Positions 21,119 to 32,636 of a DNA stretch of 64,000 nt are shown here, in pieces (the stretch's first letter is position 1; each line of letters begins with the position of its first letter). Under the pieces are notes generated by a model. The model was not told where the DNA came from. It made no database searches and saw nothing but the letters and a program-made list of their open reading frames with translations. Source of the DNA: Pachyseris speciosa (Eukaryota; Cnidaria; Anthozoa; Scleractinia; Pachyseridae); the NCBI GenBank assembly GCA_016490735.1, contig JAEMWC010000447.1:577501-641500 (forward strand), written 5' to 3'. The position numbers and the translations under genes are program-made.

Positions 21119-22628
21119 CTGGAAAGACAAAATTACAGAAAGTCTTAATCGCAATAGTCCAGTTTCGAGTTCGCCATGACCGCTGAATAAAAGTACTGAG
21201 AACGCATTTGCACACCGTTAGCATCGACCTTAAGTAAAATATTCACAAATTCCAGTGTTTACAGCTCTGTCTATTGTTTAATTTTCAAATTTGTGGCACC
21301 TTCGCGCAGGTATTCTGAATATTTCACTTTAGGTCGAGGCTAACGGTGTGCAAATGCGTTCTCAGTACTTTTATTCGGCGGTCATGGCGAACTCGAAACT
21401 GGACTATTATAGAGTTTTACTTTTTCTCTGCTTATCGTAACTAGTTAAGCACTCCCTTAGCGTTCAAATGGTATTGCGCTAGGAATTTTTTTAGCTGCGT
21501 TTTCAAGCAACTTTTGAGCATTCAAAACGTACGGCACCATGAATGGTTTTGCCGGTTTGTTCAAACAACTTTCATTTCTGTCAAGTAAGCTAAGGTTTTA
21601 GCTGGGATGCCTGTAACAAAATATAAAAGGTGTTTGCCATGCATGTGTTGTATTAGGATATTTTGCACAGACGTCAGATTTCCACTGAGTCACTTGACAA
21701 TGTGTTAAATTATTTAAGCATTAAATCATACAAGAAAGGACAGTAAGCAGTAGATCTGGTACAGTAAAGCATTGGGCAATAAAACAATCTATTTGGGAGT
21801 AATTAAACTTAAAATGATGCGCAACAGAAGGTGCAATCAAATGTTAATTAATAGTTTACAATAACTTATCGATCTTTGCAATACGTTTGCTTTCTGAGGG
21901 ATAAAGTTGGACCATAAAAGCCAAATTGTTTTAAGCTAAGCAAAATGTCTTCGTCGTTAGCTAAGGATAAAATAAACCACCAAACCACAACAACAACTAA
22001 AAAGTACAAATTAAACTTAAAGAATAATAAAATAAAATTAAAAAAAATAAAACTAGACAAGCATTAGATAAAACAAAACTAAGTAACAGAAGATGCAGAC
22101 AATAGAGTACTAAAGTGATGACGTCACAAGAACAAAATTTCTGAAATTATGGGATTTGTTCGGATATTCAGAGAGAACACGATAAAAAAGACCTACTTGC
22201 CCCAAATCAGCATTTTCTTACAGTTTGAGAGCAAGAATTAGCACCGCTATGCTCTGCTGAATCCTTCTAAATTTTACTTAGTTCATAACGTTATGAACCA
22301 AGTCAAATTGAGATGGATTTGTATGGAGTCAGCAGAGCATAAAGGTGTTAGGTTAGCCAATTGGTGTTAGGTTAGCCAATTTGCCTTTCTTTAAATGCTG
22401 ATTTCTGGCAAGTTAGCACTTTTCATCTTGCTTTTTCTGAAAATCTTAACAAACCCCATAATTTCAAAAATTCTAGTATTTGTGACGTAACACTTAGGCA
22501 CTCTATACTAACCTTTACACCACATTCACCGGCATATCTGTTTATGGCCTTCATGTGGTCTAAAAAACCCGTTTCAACGCGTGCTGAGTTGACAAAATGG
22601 TCACCTGCGAACGTCTGCAGCGGACATT
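20786..22628 (-). CDS. M15-type zinc peptidase-like protein, last two exons
   Basis: Exons 22513-22628 and 20786-21118 join in phase 0 (AAG/GTTAGT donor, CTTTCCAG acceptor) and encode at least 148 residues. The second exon holds SNHLVGHAIDMN, which fits the SxHxxGxAxD zinc motif, and LRWGGDF followed by DPVHIDDG, which supplies the last zinc-ligand His as in VanY/endolysin-type M15 peptidases. Members cleave D-Ala or L-Ala-D-Glu bonds of peptidoglycan; in an animal this suggests defence, digestion or microbiome control, but activity here is inferred. Several cysteines suggest secretion. The upstream exon begins in phase 1, so at least one more 5' exon (probably the signal peptide) is missing; I could not place it with confidence. 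Confidence 0.75.
21153..21408. mobile_element. Complete foldback MITE, about 256 bp
   Basis: aatagtccagtttcgagttc opens the element and gaactcgaaactggactatt closes it; terminal arms are about 90 bp, with cattgcacaccgttag-type sequence in both. A TA dinucleotide flanks both ends if the repeat is read as starting GTCCAG. It lies in the M15 gene intron, 34 bp from the acceptor. Halves of the same family occur at 10787 and 17730. Confidence 0.85.
21412..22102. other. M15 intron interior, no other feature
   Basis: AT-rich filler between the two MITEs, with no coding or RNA signal. Confidence 0.5.
22103..22505. mobile_element. Foldback MITE family A, copy 1
   Basis: TAGAGTACTAAAG-type start (22103) and GCACTCTA end (22505). 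Interior inverted landmarks include gatgacgtca/tgacgtaa, tatgggatttgttc/aacaaaccccata, atcagcatttt/aatgctgattt and atgctctgctga/agcagagcat around a palindromic centre (cataacgttatg). TA flanks both ends. The 43127-43526 copy is collinear over its whole length. It abuts the M15 splice donor. Confidence 0.9.
22513..22628 (-). CDS. M15 gene penultimate exon
   Basis: 116 nt from acceptor GGTTTCAG to donor GTAAAG/GTTAGT. It reads CPLQTFAGDHFVNSARVETG, then FLDHMKAINRYAGECGVK, which fits the helical N-terminal part of the peptidase fold. Entry is phase 1, exit phase 0. A MITE begins 7 nt after the donor (see 22103-22505). Confidence 0.7.
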
Positions 22629-22920
22629 CTGAAACCAAAGGAGTAACGATTTGAGAATCACTGCTATAAAAAAAAAACCTCATCTAATCACCACTCGTGT
22701 ACAAGAAACAATCCAAAACCAATTAAACAAAACTGAAAGCAATAAAACAAAAAGCCAATAGGGATCCCGTCATTCGGAAGGGGAACATTTAAAAGTCGCC
22801 GATAAGGTTCAGTAATTGACCCTCCAAATGTCGAGGTCCAGAATTCCATTATTCTTCTTTACCGTGTTTTGTTTTTCAGTTATTTGTCCGTTTGTTTTCC
22901 TTTTTGCAATTTCTTGCCAA
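22629..22920. other. Upstream of the M15 exons, nothing recognised
   Basis: The expected 5' exon was not identified here. Confidence 0.4.
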
Positions 22921-23046
22921 CATCGACATCATCGTCCTCATCATCGTCATCGTTATCGTCACCGTCAACGTCAACGTCAACGTCAACGTCAGCGTCATCA
23001 TCAGCATCAGCATCAGCATCAGCAGCAATATCATCATCATCAACAT
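22921..23046. repeat. Compound trinucleotide/hexanucleotide microsatellite
   Basis: Runs of catcgt, cgtcaa and cagcat units (tcaacgtcaacgtcaacgtc, then tcagcatcagcatcagcatc). His/Arg/Gln-rich frames across it are artefacts. Confidence 0.9.
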
Positions 23047-23858
23047 AAACATCACTACAATTCTTATTTTATTTTATCCTGATTATCTTTATCCGAGGGG
23101 GTCTGCTTGGGGTAGACTGATAGCTGAGAAAGGGCCAAAATTATAATTGATAACTAAAAATCCAGTAACCTCCCCCCCCCTCCTCCTCCCCTCTCCCATG
23201 CAGGTCCTCTTATCCTGTCTATTTTTTCTTTCTTCCTTTTTTAAGAATTTTTTAAGAATTCTATCCATGAAAACCAATCCAGTGAACGTCAACAAGGGAA
23301 GATTTCAAAATGTTCGTACACCGGAAATATGCAAGGAAAGAGATACAATAGATACAATTTCGTAGGTGTCAAATTTGGCTTGCATATTTCCAAAGGGAAA
23401 TGGTTAAGTGCCGCTGTGGTACGCTGTGAAATCGTGCCAAAGCAGGCGTGTCCGAAACGTTTTCGTGGCTGACAGCGATAGCACTTTTTCATTGATCGGT
23501 AAATCGAACGAAGAGAGTTAAGAGGTTATTTCCAAGAGCATACTTTTGTTTAGTAGAAATGGAACATAGCAGTTGCCGAATAATGGACCACTGAGAGAAA
23601 TGTATTCAGGAGCTCACTGGCGACATCGCTAGGGGAACCCAAATTAAAGAAGATATATATCAGAAACAGGTGGGGAAATCAAGAACACAGCCTTCCAAAT
23701 GCATTTACCACTCCAATGTTCTTGGGTGTCAGGAGACCCTTGAAAGCCAAGCATTTGAAAATTTATCTTAAAGAAAGGATCCACTTACCGCTTTTCTGTG
23801 AATTTGCTGACATGGTCCTGACTATCACTGAGCACAGATCACTTCAGTGCTACAACAG

Positions 23859-23860
<2 letters not shown>
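23047..23860. other. No recognisable gene
   Basis: Includes a C-rich tract (cctccccccccctcctcctc at 23168-23187). No protein signature. Confidence 0.4.
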
Positions 23861-23902
<42 letters not shown>

Positions 23903-24050
23903 GTCAGTCAGTCAGTCAGTCAATCAATCAAACAATTAATCAATCAGTCAGTTAGCCAGTCAGTCAATCAGTCAGTCATTCAATTATTCAGTCAATCAGT
24001 CAATCAATCAATCAAACCATCAATCAATCAATCAGTCAGTCTGTCAATCA
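23861..24050. repeat. (ATCA)n/(GTCA)n tetranucleotide array
   Basis: About 190 bp of caat and cagt tetramers, interrupted near 23930-24010. It produces INQS-type frames that should not be taken for genes. Confidence 0.95.
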
Positions 24051-27000
24051 ATTAGTTGTGCACCGTAGCCTGTGAACACAAATTTAAAACAAAATATCTT
24101 TGAGTCCTCAAAATTCAGACGATTCATTGAATAGGTACTGTCCATCTTGAGGAAAACCTTGTGTCCAGCTCTATCGGATGGGTTTACGCTTTCCAGTTTA
24201 AGTTTAATTACAATAGTTTGTTGCTGGGGAATTTTCCTGAACGTCGGACGGGTATAATTTAATTCCAGAACACATAACATCATAAAGCCAGAAAAAATGC
24301 AGAACATATTCCCAACTGTTAAAGCTAATAAGGCTAATTGGTAAGTTCTGCGTTTAGACTCAGTTTGATTTTGTCACGAGTTCGTTCAGCTACTTCACTC
24401 GCGAAGGGAATTCGTGACATCACGGAACTAACGAAAATGAGAACTAACCGGGATAGCGACGTTACGTGTTCACGAACCTCACGACACTTTTAGTTTGACA
24501 AATATATTGCAGAGAAATCCTGGCTTATAGAATGTCTTCACTTGCATGACGTCATGGAGGCCATGCTGGAGGAGAAAAGACTCTTGGGAATTGAACTCTA
24601 TTTGCTTTCTTTTGCTTCAGTAAACCAACATGGTTGATGGTCACGTGAGCGAACACTCTATGATCTGTTTTTCTCTGGAGACATGGCCTTAGTATAAGCG
24701 AAAGAAGATTTTACGTCAAATAATAACAGGCGAACACAATAAAGCGAAACGTATAAGAAAGAGGAAGAATGATGCTTATCCGATATGCCCTGCTCATTTC
24801 AATTCACGTGTCACACATTTGCTTATGCGTGCATGCTCACATGAAACTCGTTTAAATGTTCTTTGTTCTCTCCAGTTAAGTGACCCTACTGGTTCCCGTC
24901 TCTAGAGTGTCGGACAGAGGTAGAAAAACGTCTCAGTTTGTATCCGCAATCCTTCGGGAGCAATCCTTCACTTCATACTATGCTTTAACGTTTTAAATTC
25001 AGGCATTCCGGTAGAGACATAACAAGTTGCTCGATTTTCCTTGGTCAGAATTCTGTCTTGGTCTCTAGGACGATCTTTAAAATCTGAATGTTTCTTGTAA
25101 TGTACGCAGGCAGCAAGAGTCATTTTTTTCTGTTCACACAGAGCTACTAAAACTCGCAGATCAGCTAGGCAGCCATATTACATACTCTATCAGGCTTGGT
25201 GTGTCTCTCTACACTTCCGTCTTGACCAAATGCGGGAAGATAATTCTATTCTTTTTATATATTTATTACAGACGCGGTCAGAGATTCTTCACTTACCTTG
25301 GTCGTCTCGGCTTGGTTTCCGTCCTCAAAGAAAAGCTGAATTCAAATTTCAAGTGACAGAAGACGGAAAGAAATGCGATGACAAGTATAAACGTATCTTA
25401 AAACATTACCCTCAGTTTCAGACGTGACGTGTTCTGGGCATGACTCGTGGTACCTTGCTTAATATCCGCTTGCAGGAATTTGAATATTCAAGCGCAGAGT
25501 TAACTTGAGGGTTGGATAGATTAAGAGTTCACGGCCCACTTGACTGACAAAGGTAGGAAATGGGACACGTGCCAAAGTACGCTAATCACATGTCCTGTTT
25601 CGTTTCATGCGCATTTTATATTTGCAACAGATCTGCACATTTTCAATCTCTCTTCAAGCACCAAGTGGATAAATAAAACGGGAGATAAATGAGAACGAGA
25701 CAAAATGGACGAAACATAAACCATTGGCATTTGCAGCTTCACCTATCCGTCCTTACAAGAAGGGTAGAAAGAAAATCGGGTATTGTCAAATAGACAGAAT
25801 TAAAGCATACGACACAACAACCTCTGTGAACATATTACAAATCAAGCAGAATCGCTAGCAGGATTCAACCCCAACGTTAACCTTTGGCTCAGACCATTTC
25901 AACCGTTTAACCAGACCATCTAATCAAGCAGTTCTTCAACGAGATCCGTCCCAGCCCTTCAAAACGTTGATCAGTACTTTACTTAGATTCTGTACTAAAC
26001 GCAAGGTAAACAAAAACCATTTGACTACTGGAAGAACCAGAGTGAGATTTTGCATCGCGAGAGGGCACGGGAAGGCTACTTGACTGATCATGAGCTGCAC
26101 TGATGCATACGGTAATTCAATTAACGGGCCTATAATGTATGTACACACTCTCTCCCCAGTGTTTTTGTTTTGTTTGTTGTTGTTGTAAGAATATTCGTTC
26201 GTCAAAACGAAAAGTTGGAATGTTATCTGTAACAATCCGAGGTGAAATAAAGGTGATGTATGATGTATGTATGTAGTTTTTCATTTCAATTTGTGTATGC
26301 CCAAAGGCTTTGTCTTTCCTTCCAGTACCCGTAGGATAAAGTCCCTGGTGCCCTCAATTACTCAAAAGAATCGTTCATGCATATGTCATTTTTGTGCATC
26401 TGAGATTTGTAGATCTCTGATCTAACGTGCTTATGCCAACAAAAGTGCAAATAAATTATAATTTGTCACGTTACAAACGTTTCCTCTAGGTTCCGCAAAT
26501 TCGTTGCGTTCACGTCAAATGACTAGCGAAATACTTCATAATTCACGCCAAACAACAGCCAATTTGGAACCACTTTCTTGGAACTCGCTAATTGCTTAGG
26601 ATTAGGAGCATTGGGCCACCCCTGACATTTTTTTAAAACCATTTGTAGATCGCCCATGAGAATTGGAGGAATAAGTAGAAAACACTTCAAGTGAGGTCCA
26701 AAAGTACCGCCATTGCAGGCGCGGATCCAGGATTTTGAAATGGGGGGTGAATTTTCTCCACCTCAACCAGAGAAATCAGAGAAATCAAATATTATTTCAA
26801 TATTTGAGGGATAAGAAAAATAAAAAAAAGAAAGAAGGGGGGCTCAGAAAAAGGGGGATGAAAATTCACCCGTTTCACCTCCCCTGGATCCGCGCCTGCA
26901 TTGGTTACGTATAAGATAATGCACGAACTCCGAAGGCCGAGAGGCGAGGGCATCGTGTATTTTAATGCAACTTTCATCGTTTTAGAATAATCGAAGCCGA

Positions 27001-27984
27001 ACAACAGTAGGTGAGGCCTTCCAAGGGGGTAAAATCGACAAGCGACAAGACACTGAAAATTCAAAACAGCGACAAGTGACTTATTGTACCCCAAAAAATT
27101 ACAAAACAATTTACATAAATTAAACTTGATAAATTAAATAAAAGGGTACCGACTTCGCGAAATAACTAAATAGTTTAAAAGGCCAGGAAGCCGGGTTAAA
27201 TACAACAATTTCAAAAGAAGTATTAATAATTAAATAAAGTATACTCGGAACAAGCCTATCTGCATGATTCAAAAGAACGACAAGGCATAATGGACCTGGT
27301 ATGTTTGTATGCTGCGTTTGGCGTTAGTCACATGTGTCAATGATTTCGTTCGGGATGGTTCAGAGTCGAAAGGATAGCGACAGGCCTACGCGGACGCCCC
27401 TCGTGAGTTTAACCACCTTTATTGAAATTTTCGCTCTAACGAGTAAGTCTTTATCTCTCTCATATGTTTCTGAGCAAAGGTAACATCTGTTTGTTACAGA
27501 AAAAAATTGCAGAAACGGCATTTGCGTACACTTTGAAAAGCGACAGCGACATTTGTTCGCGTTAGTTAGGAGGACATCGCCAGAACAAAAGATGCGACAC
27601 AGCGACACGGGTACCCCCTTGGAAGGCCTCGTAGGTTAGATCGGAGCTGGATAAGTTTGGTGGTCTTTAATATAAAACAGATCGATGAGAACCCTTTCCC
27701 ACGCATTCCTAGATTTAGCGCTTATTCTGCCGTGGGAATATAACTAAAACACGATTACTTTACAACTTTGTCTATACAGCCTCGGAAATTAAATTTATTT
27801 TCCTTGATAACAATGTTTAAAGAAGGAAAGCCTTGCAGCACCGGGTGGGCAATGCTAGAGTCGCAGTTGTCTATCTTGAGTGAACCAGAAGTGAATGGTA
27901 TCTGAAATCTGAATGTTTTTCACGTTACCATGTTACCACCAATAGTGTGGCTCCATTCTCTGTGATAAACCATACATAACCCAC
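24051..27984. other. No firmly recognisable gene, about 3.9 kb
   Basis: The minus frame at 24044-24307 has codon-like composition and might hide an exon, but neither its domain nor its borders could be supported. A donor-like CAAG/GTAAGTG lies at about 25296 on the minus strand without a convincing coding exon. A decayed 'catgacgtcatggaggccat' foldback related to the 54978 MITE lies near 24545-24655. A 'ccgcgcctgca/gcaggcgcgga' foldback element spans about 26717-26900 with inverted ends. Confidence 0.35.
26717..26901. repeat. Inverted-repeat element, about 185 bp
   Basis: gcaggcgcggatccaggatt at 26717 mirrors cctggatccgcgcctgc near 26884-26900, and ggggggtgaattt mirrors aaaattcaccc. A small foldback MITE with low-complexity centre. 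Confidence 0.7.
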
Positions 27985-28042
27985 AATTCCTCGATTCGCT
28001 CCGACGAAGGGCTAACGCTCGAAACGTCAGCTAATCGAATCC

Positions 28043-28073
<31 letters not shown>

Positions 28074-28085
28074 CGTTGATAAACC
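27985..28085 (+). repeat. Probable Penelope-like element tail
   Basis: cgacgaagggctaacgctcg, then aaacgtcagc and the ttgataaaccaaattttcgtg segment match a repeat tail I recall from coral Penelope-like elements (encoded DEGLTLET-type C terminus). Only about 100 bp is present, without the GIY-YIG or RT domains. Confidence 0.4.
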
Positions 28086-28109
28086 AAATTTTCGTGTTCT
28101 TTTGAGGTA

Positions 28110-28430
28110 TGAAGCCACTGACGTTGGGAGCAGGTCAAGTGTGTGTTCATATGTTCCCGTGAAAGAAAATGAGTGTAAATGATATATAGCGAAATAAATC
28201 ATACATATGGACTGCGGAAATGCAATAAAATGAAGAATGATCCCACAATTGACCTGCTCCCAACGTATGTGGCTTCATAGCTCAGTTGGTTAGAGCATCG
28301 CACCGGTATCGCGAGGTAACGGGTTCAAACGCCGTTGAAATCCTGATTTTTTTTTTTTTGTCAGGCTTCTTTTCGCAATTGCATAAATTTGCGTTTACAA
28401 CTGCGAGGATTATTCTTCATTTGATTAAGC
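28110..28430 (+). repeat. tRNA-derived repeat with tRNA-Thr-like head
   Basis: Non-coding interspersed repeat whose central part (28271-28344) is a decayed tRNA. The flanks contain the inverted segments gttgggagcaggtcaa (28119) and ttgacctgctcccaac (28249), so a foldback surrounds the upstream half, and a T-rich tract and tcaggcttctttt follow. Likely a SINE-type coral repeat. Confidence 0.65.
28271..28344 (+). tRNA. tRNA-Thr(GGT)-like pseudogene
   Basis: ggcttcatagctcagttggt followed by tagagcatcgc gives an acceptor 5' strand and a good D-arm with box A. The anticodon loop ccggtat would place GGT (Thr), but position 33 is C instead of T. Box B ggttcaaac is present, but the T-stem has a mismatch, and the 3' acceptor strand (tgaaatc) does not pair fully with ggcttca. 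It is therefore a repeat-borne pseudo-tRNA, not a functional gene. Confidence 0.6.
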
Positions 28431-28537
28431 TGCTTCTTAACGACAATACCATAAATTTAAACATAACCCTTAGATTGTTTTTTCGCTTCTTGTTTTTCTT
28501 ATTTTGTTTTTCGCCTTGCAGCCTCTATTTAACAATA

Positions 28538-28903
28538 GGGAGCTTTAGCAACGAAGACGGCGACGGCAATGAAAACGTCACTTCAGAATAGAACTTCTCG
28601 TTTTTGTAATGCTTTCGCTATTATTCCAATTTGTTTAACTTGGAAAATACTGGCGAACTATTCAGGGACTAAATTGTTATGAACGCCGTTAAAGTAAAGA
28701 AAAAGAAAGAAAACTTTACAGTCACACGCTCCCGTTCTCGAGAAAACCTAAAATTTGGTCATTTCACGTTGTTGTTTTGTAGAGGACGGCAAAGAAATGT
28801 ACCCAAATGTAAAACGCACGTGCAGAGCCATTGTTTTTGCTCATTAAGCCTATTGTTTTGTGACGTTCTCGTTGCCGTTGCCGTCGTCGTTGCTAAAGCT
28901 CCC
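28538..28903. mobile_element. MITE family B, copy 1 (GGGAGCTTTAGCAACGA ends)
   Basis: Terminal repeats gggagctttagcaacgaaga and cgtcgttgctaaagctccc are flanked by TA on both sides. The interior (tattccaatttgtttaactt; tctcgagaaaacctaaaatt; gaggacggcaaagaaatgta) is shared with copies 2 and 3. Short frames inside carry no transposase. Confidence 0.9.
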
Positions 28904-28911
28904 TAATATTA

Positions 28912-29276
28912 GGGAGCTTTTGCAACTACGACGGAGACGGTAACGAAAACGTCAATTCGAAATCTAACTTTTCGGTTTTTCTACTCTTTCGGGATTATTC
29001 CAATTTGTTTAACTTAGAAAATGCTGGCCAACTATTAAGGGACTATATTACTACGAACGGCGTTAAAGTAAGGAAACAGAACGAAAAATTGTCGTGATGC
29101 CCTCACGTTCTCGAGAAAACCTAAAATTTGGTCATTTCACGTTGTTGATTTGCAGAGGACGGCAAAGAAATGTACCAAAATGTAAAACGCACGTGCAGAG
29201 CGATTGTTTCTGCTAATTAAACCCATTGTTTTGTGGCGTTCTCGTTGCCGTTGCCGTCCTCGTTGCTAAAGCTCCC
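28912..29276. mobile_element. MITE family B, copy 2
   Basis: Collinear with copy 1 over its full length and in the same orientation, separated from it by only 8 bp (taatatta). Flanking TA dinucleotides are present. Confidence 0.9.
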
Positions 29277-29278
29277 TA

Positions 29279-29385
29279 ATTATTCTACGAGGGCGCGCTG
29301 GATATGAATTGATAACAACCAACGAGGCGCGTAGCGCCGAGTTGGTTATAATCATTTCATATCCAGCAAGCCCAAGTAGAATAAT
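29279..29385. mobile_element. Near-perfect hairpin element
   Basis: attattctacgagggcgcgc, ctggatatgaatt and caaccaac on the left mirror gttggtta, atttcatatccag and gtagaataat on the right around the loop gaggcgcgtagcgcc. It directly abuts MITE B copy 2; the minus frame across it (to 29691) is probably repeat-derived. Confidence 0.75.
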
Positions 29386-32218
29386 TGTTTTATTAAAAAC
29401 TCTACGACGCATAATTGAGAATCTGAACAAAAAATAAGTGGAAGAAAGGAACTCGGAGAAAGAGAAAACCGAAAAAAGGAAACATTTGTCCATCATATGA
29501 CTAAACAAAAAGGGCGCGAAAACCTTCGGTGTGTTGCAAGGTTTCCGAGCAAAGTTGAATGAATTCAATGAAACTGTCCGAGAATAACGTTGAAGCTTCA
29601 GTTTAGGGTCCTTTATGGAAAAAATGCAGAGTTTATTTGCTCTGAATGGTCGTAAATGGTCAGTGGTTTGGTAAAAAAGACATTCAATCATTGCTCAAAG
29701 AGGGAGGAACGGCTTTCACGTAGAGGTAAGAGCCGAAGGAAGCGAATTTGTAATACATCAAAACAACAGCACCATGGGCGAATTTCATCAAAATGAAGAC
29801 AAAATTTCAATTTATTTTGATGGACTGGAACATTGTCTCACCAGACCTGGTCGGAAACAAGATATATGAGGGATAAGCAAGACAAATGTCCAGATTATGC
29901 TTCAAGAAATGGCTTATAAAAATTTGTCAGATTGATGCGGGGAACAAAAACTGGAACCGCGGCCGAACAGAATAACAAAAACAACAAGAACGGCGATTCT
30001 TCTCATTTTTTTACAAAACATCATATCTGTAACCGGAAAGTTTGAAGCTGGTGATTGATACGTTGCATCGAGTCCAGGTCAGAACATTTTTAATGTGTGT
30101 TAAGTTTTTAAAAATTGTCACTGATCGCTGAAAAGATTTTCAGTAGTGAATTATTGCTGCAAATTTTAGCTGAAGATCTTGTTTGTTCAGTTTGTTTTGT
30201 ATAGACTGGTCTGTGAGCATAGTTACAGATTGGTGACGTCGACACTTGTTGTTGAATACATATTTTCATTCGTTTAGGTAAGATCAAAAACTCTTTCGAT
30301 ATCTCCGTAAATAAAAGTGCGTTTTGCTATTGGCTAAACATCAACAGCCCGGAAAATTTTCATAGCGCTGCAAGAAATCTTTTAACACGATCCCAGCACT
30401 GTTTCTTGTCGTTCCAAAACACTCAGCGATGAAAAGTTGAATTCCATTTGTTCCAGTTTCGAAATTTCTACTTGTTAATTCCGCTGCTAGACGACTAATG
30501 TTTTAATGGCTGCCGTTTCGAGGGAAAATTTTATTGAGCTTTATCTGTTTGCTGAAGCGTTCATTGACCATCTAAGGTAGTGCAGGTATATGAGCTGAGA
30601 GCCTGTGCCCGGCTAGCCAATGAAAATGCCGGAAATCTGATATCCGTAGTTCAGTTTTTAATAATTACATTTATTATATGTTGGCTTATATCTTCTAGTT
30701 GTGATAAATGTTTTTATACTGACATCAAGTAAGCGCATTATAACTTGCCTAGTATACATCAACGTAAACTATAAGTTATTAGCTATGTGGACACTGAATC
30801 CTAAACTAGCCAAAACGTTCAACGCCAATTCCGCTCAAGTTATATTTACAACTGAATGTCGATAAGGGCCTCACCCGACAATTGAAATGGGCGCTTTAAA
30901 AAACCTTATGCTTAGTCGATCCTGCTAAATTTCCGTTGTACTGTTTCTACTGTTTCCACGAATAGGTTTTGTTTTGTTCCATTAAGATTGGGTTTCAATT
31001 ACAACATGAAATATTTATTCCTTTCTACTTGCTGTGAGGGGCGCCATCTGGCCTGGTCTTGCATGGTGTCAATTTGCCTCCGCTCTATTAAAAAAGAATC
31101 GTCCTTAGCTTTGAAATTGACTCATGACACTAAGCACGACTGAGATGAAGATATATCTTATAGCATATGTTCTTATGATAATGCTGCACTTTTAGTCCGA
31201 GAGGCAAGTTTCCCTTGCTGCCTCGAAGGCTTAATTTTCGACTGTTGATTGCGTAGACTGTTTAAGGTACTAAATACTACGTATATACGTTTCCTCTATT
31301 CTTCTTAAATCTTTGAGTGTTATATGAAATCTAAAAATGTAACCATGGAGCAGTGGTAGACTCAGCTTGTAGATTTGAAGTTTCTCAAGGCCATTGCTAC
31401 TTCTCCATCCGTGAACAAAGTATACAGTAAAAGCTGGTGAATGAAACTTGTACTACGCCTTAGGGTGATGCAGGCTATTAAGTCTTAATGAGTTTGTATG
31501 ACAACCGAAAGAGCGATTAATCGTAAAAGCGTAGATGAGCAGTGCTTTCCTGAAGTCCCATTCAATCAAAGCGTGCGGGCATTCAAATAAAGTATATTTT
31601 CGTTTGACACTTGTAAAATGTGCCCTTAGGCAACCTAAGGAGTCACGTCTTCAGGCGATTCTAGCAGTTAATCTTCTTTATCAAAGAAGCGTGTCAGCAG
31701 AACCAGGCAAAAAGGACAAAAACCAATCTGAATCACCTGCTGACTCGTTAAAAGTAGTGTTGAAATTGCGTTTTTTAACATAATATAACTGTTGTGTACT
31801 TCCATCACCTCAGCATTGTTTATATTTGATGAAGCTCACCTCCTGTCGAGCTGTTTAGCTTATAGCTTCTAATTAGCAGCTCCGATATGATAACAACTTT
31901 TCCTAAACTAAAGCAACGATTATGTAAGAGTACATTTCTGGTATGACAAAGAAAATGGATTCAATGCGACTTTTTCTTGTCAATCGTGAGGTCTGGATAA
32001 ATGGTGATTTCAGAAAAGCACGAACGGCCGCCGAATACCTGCGCTACCGCTTGTACAAGACTAATTCTGACTCAAACGGAATGTTGAGTAAAATTTCGAA
32101 CAAAAGTCAGTCCTCATTAGTTCACTACAAAGCCAGGTTTACTACGTGTTTAGCACATCCTAAATTAACCAATTCTCAAAGCTGTTCTTCTACATTTTCT
32201 GCTATGCTGCTTATAATA
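29386..32218. other. No recognisable gene, about 2.8 kb
   Basis: No domain, RNA or clear inverted repeat. The minus frame 29266-29691 (141 codons) overlaps the hairpin at 29279-29385 and shows no known motif. Confidence 0.4.
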
Positions 32219-32497
32219 GGGAGCTTTAGCAACGAGGACGGCGACTTCAGCGAAATCGTCGTTTCAAAACTTCTCGTTTTTGTAACTAATTCGCGATTCA
32301 GTATTCCAATTTGTTTAACTTGGAAAACGCTGACTAACTACCCAGGGACTAAATTAATATGAACTGCGTTAAAGCGAGGAAAGAAAAAGACAAATTTACC
32401 GTTGTGCGCTCACCTTCTCGAGAAAACCTAAAATTTGCAGAGGACGGCAAAGAAATGTATATCAAAACGTAAAAAGCACCTCGTTGCTAAAACTCCC
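32219..32497. mobile_element. MITE family B, copy 3 (internally deleted)
   Basis: Begins gggagctttagcaacgagga and ends cctcgttgctaaaactccc with TA on both flanks. About 90 bp shorter than copies 1 and 2 because the segment after tctcgagaaaacctaaaatt is partly lost. Confidence 0.85.
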
Positions 32498-32636
32498 TAA
32501 TGTTCTTAACGGTTGCTGTTTGAAGAATGTCTGACGATCAAATCCTCAAGTTCAACTTTTAGGAGGACTGAATCTACTTTGAAAGCAGACGCTCTGCTAT
32601 CGAGGTCCACAATGTCCTTCGTTCGCGCGTGAAAAC

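Noticed and set aside
24044..24307. Minus frame with QQQTIVIKLKLESVNPSDRA
   Set aside because: Composition is somewhat protein-like, but neither borders nor family could be supported, so it was not annotated as an exon.
25240..25427. Plus frame after TTTATTACAG, or minus 5' exon ending CCAAG/GTAAGTG
   Set aside because: Both splice-like signals exist, but no partner exon or coding continuity could be found.
29266..29691. 141-codon minus frame
   Set aside because: It overlaps the hairpin element at 29279-29385 and lacks known motifs; repeat-derived open frame is more likely.
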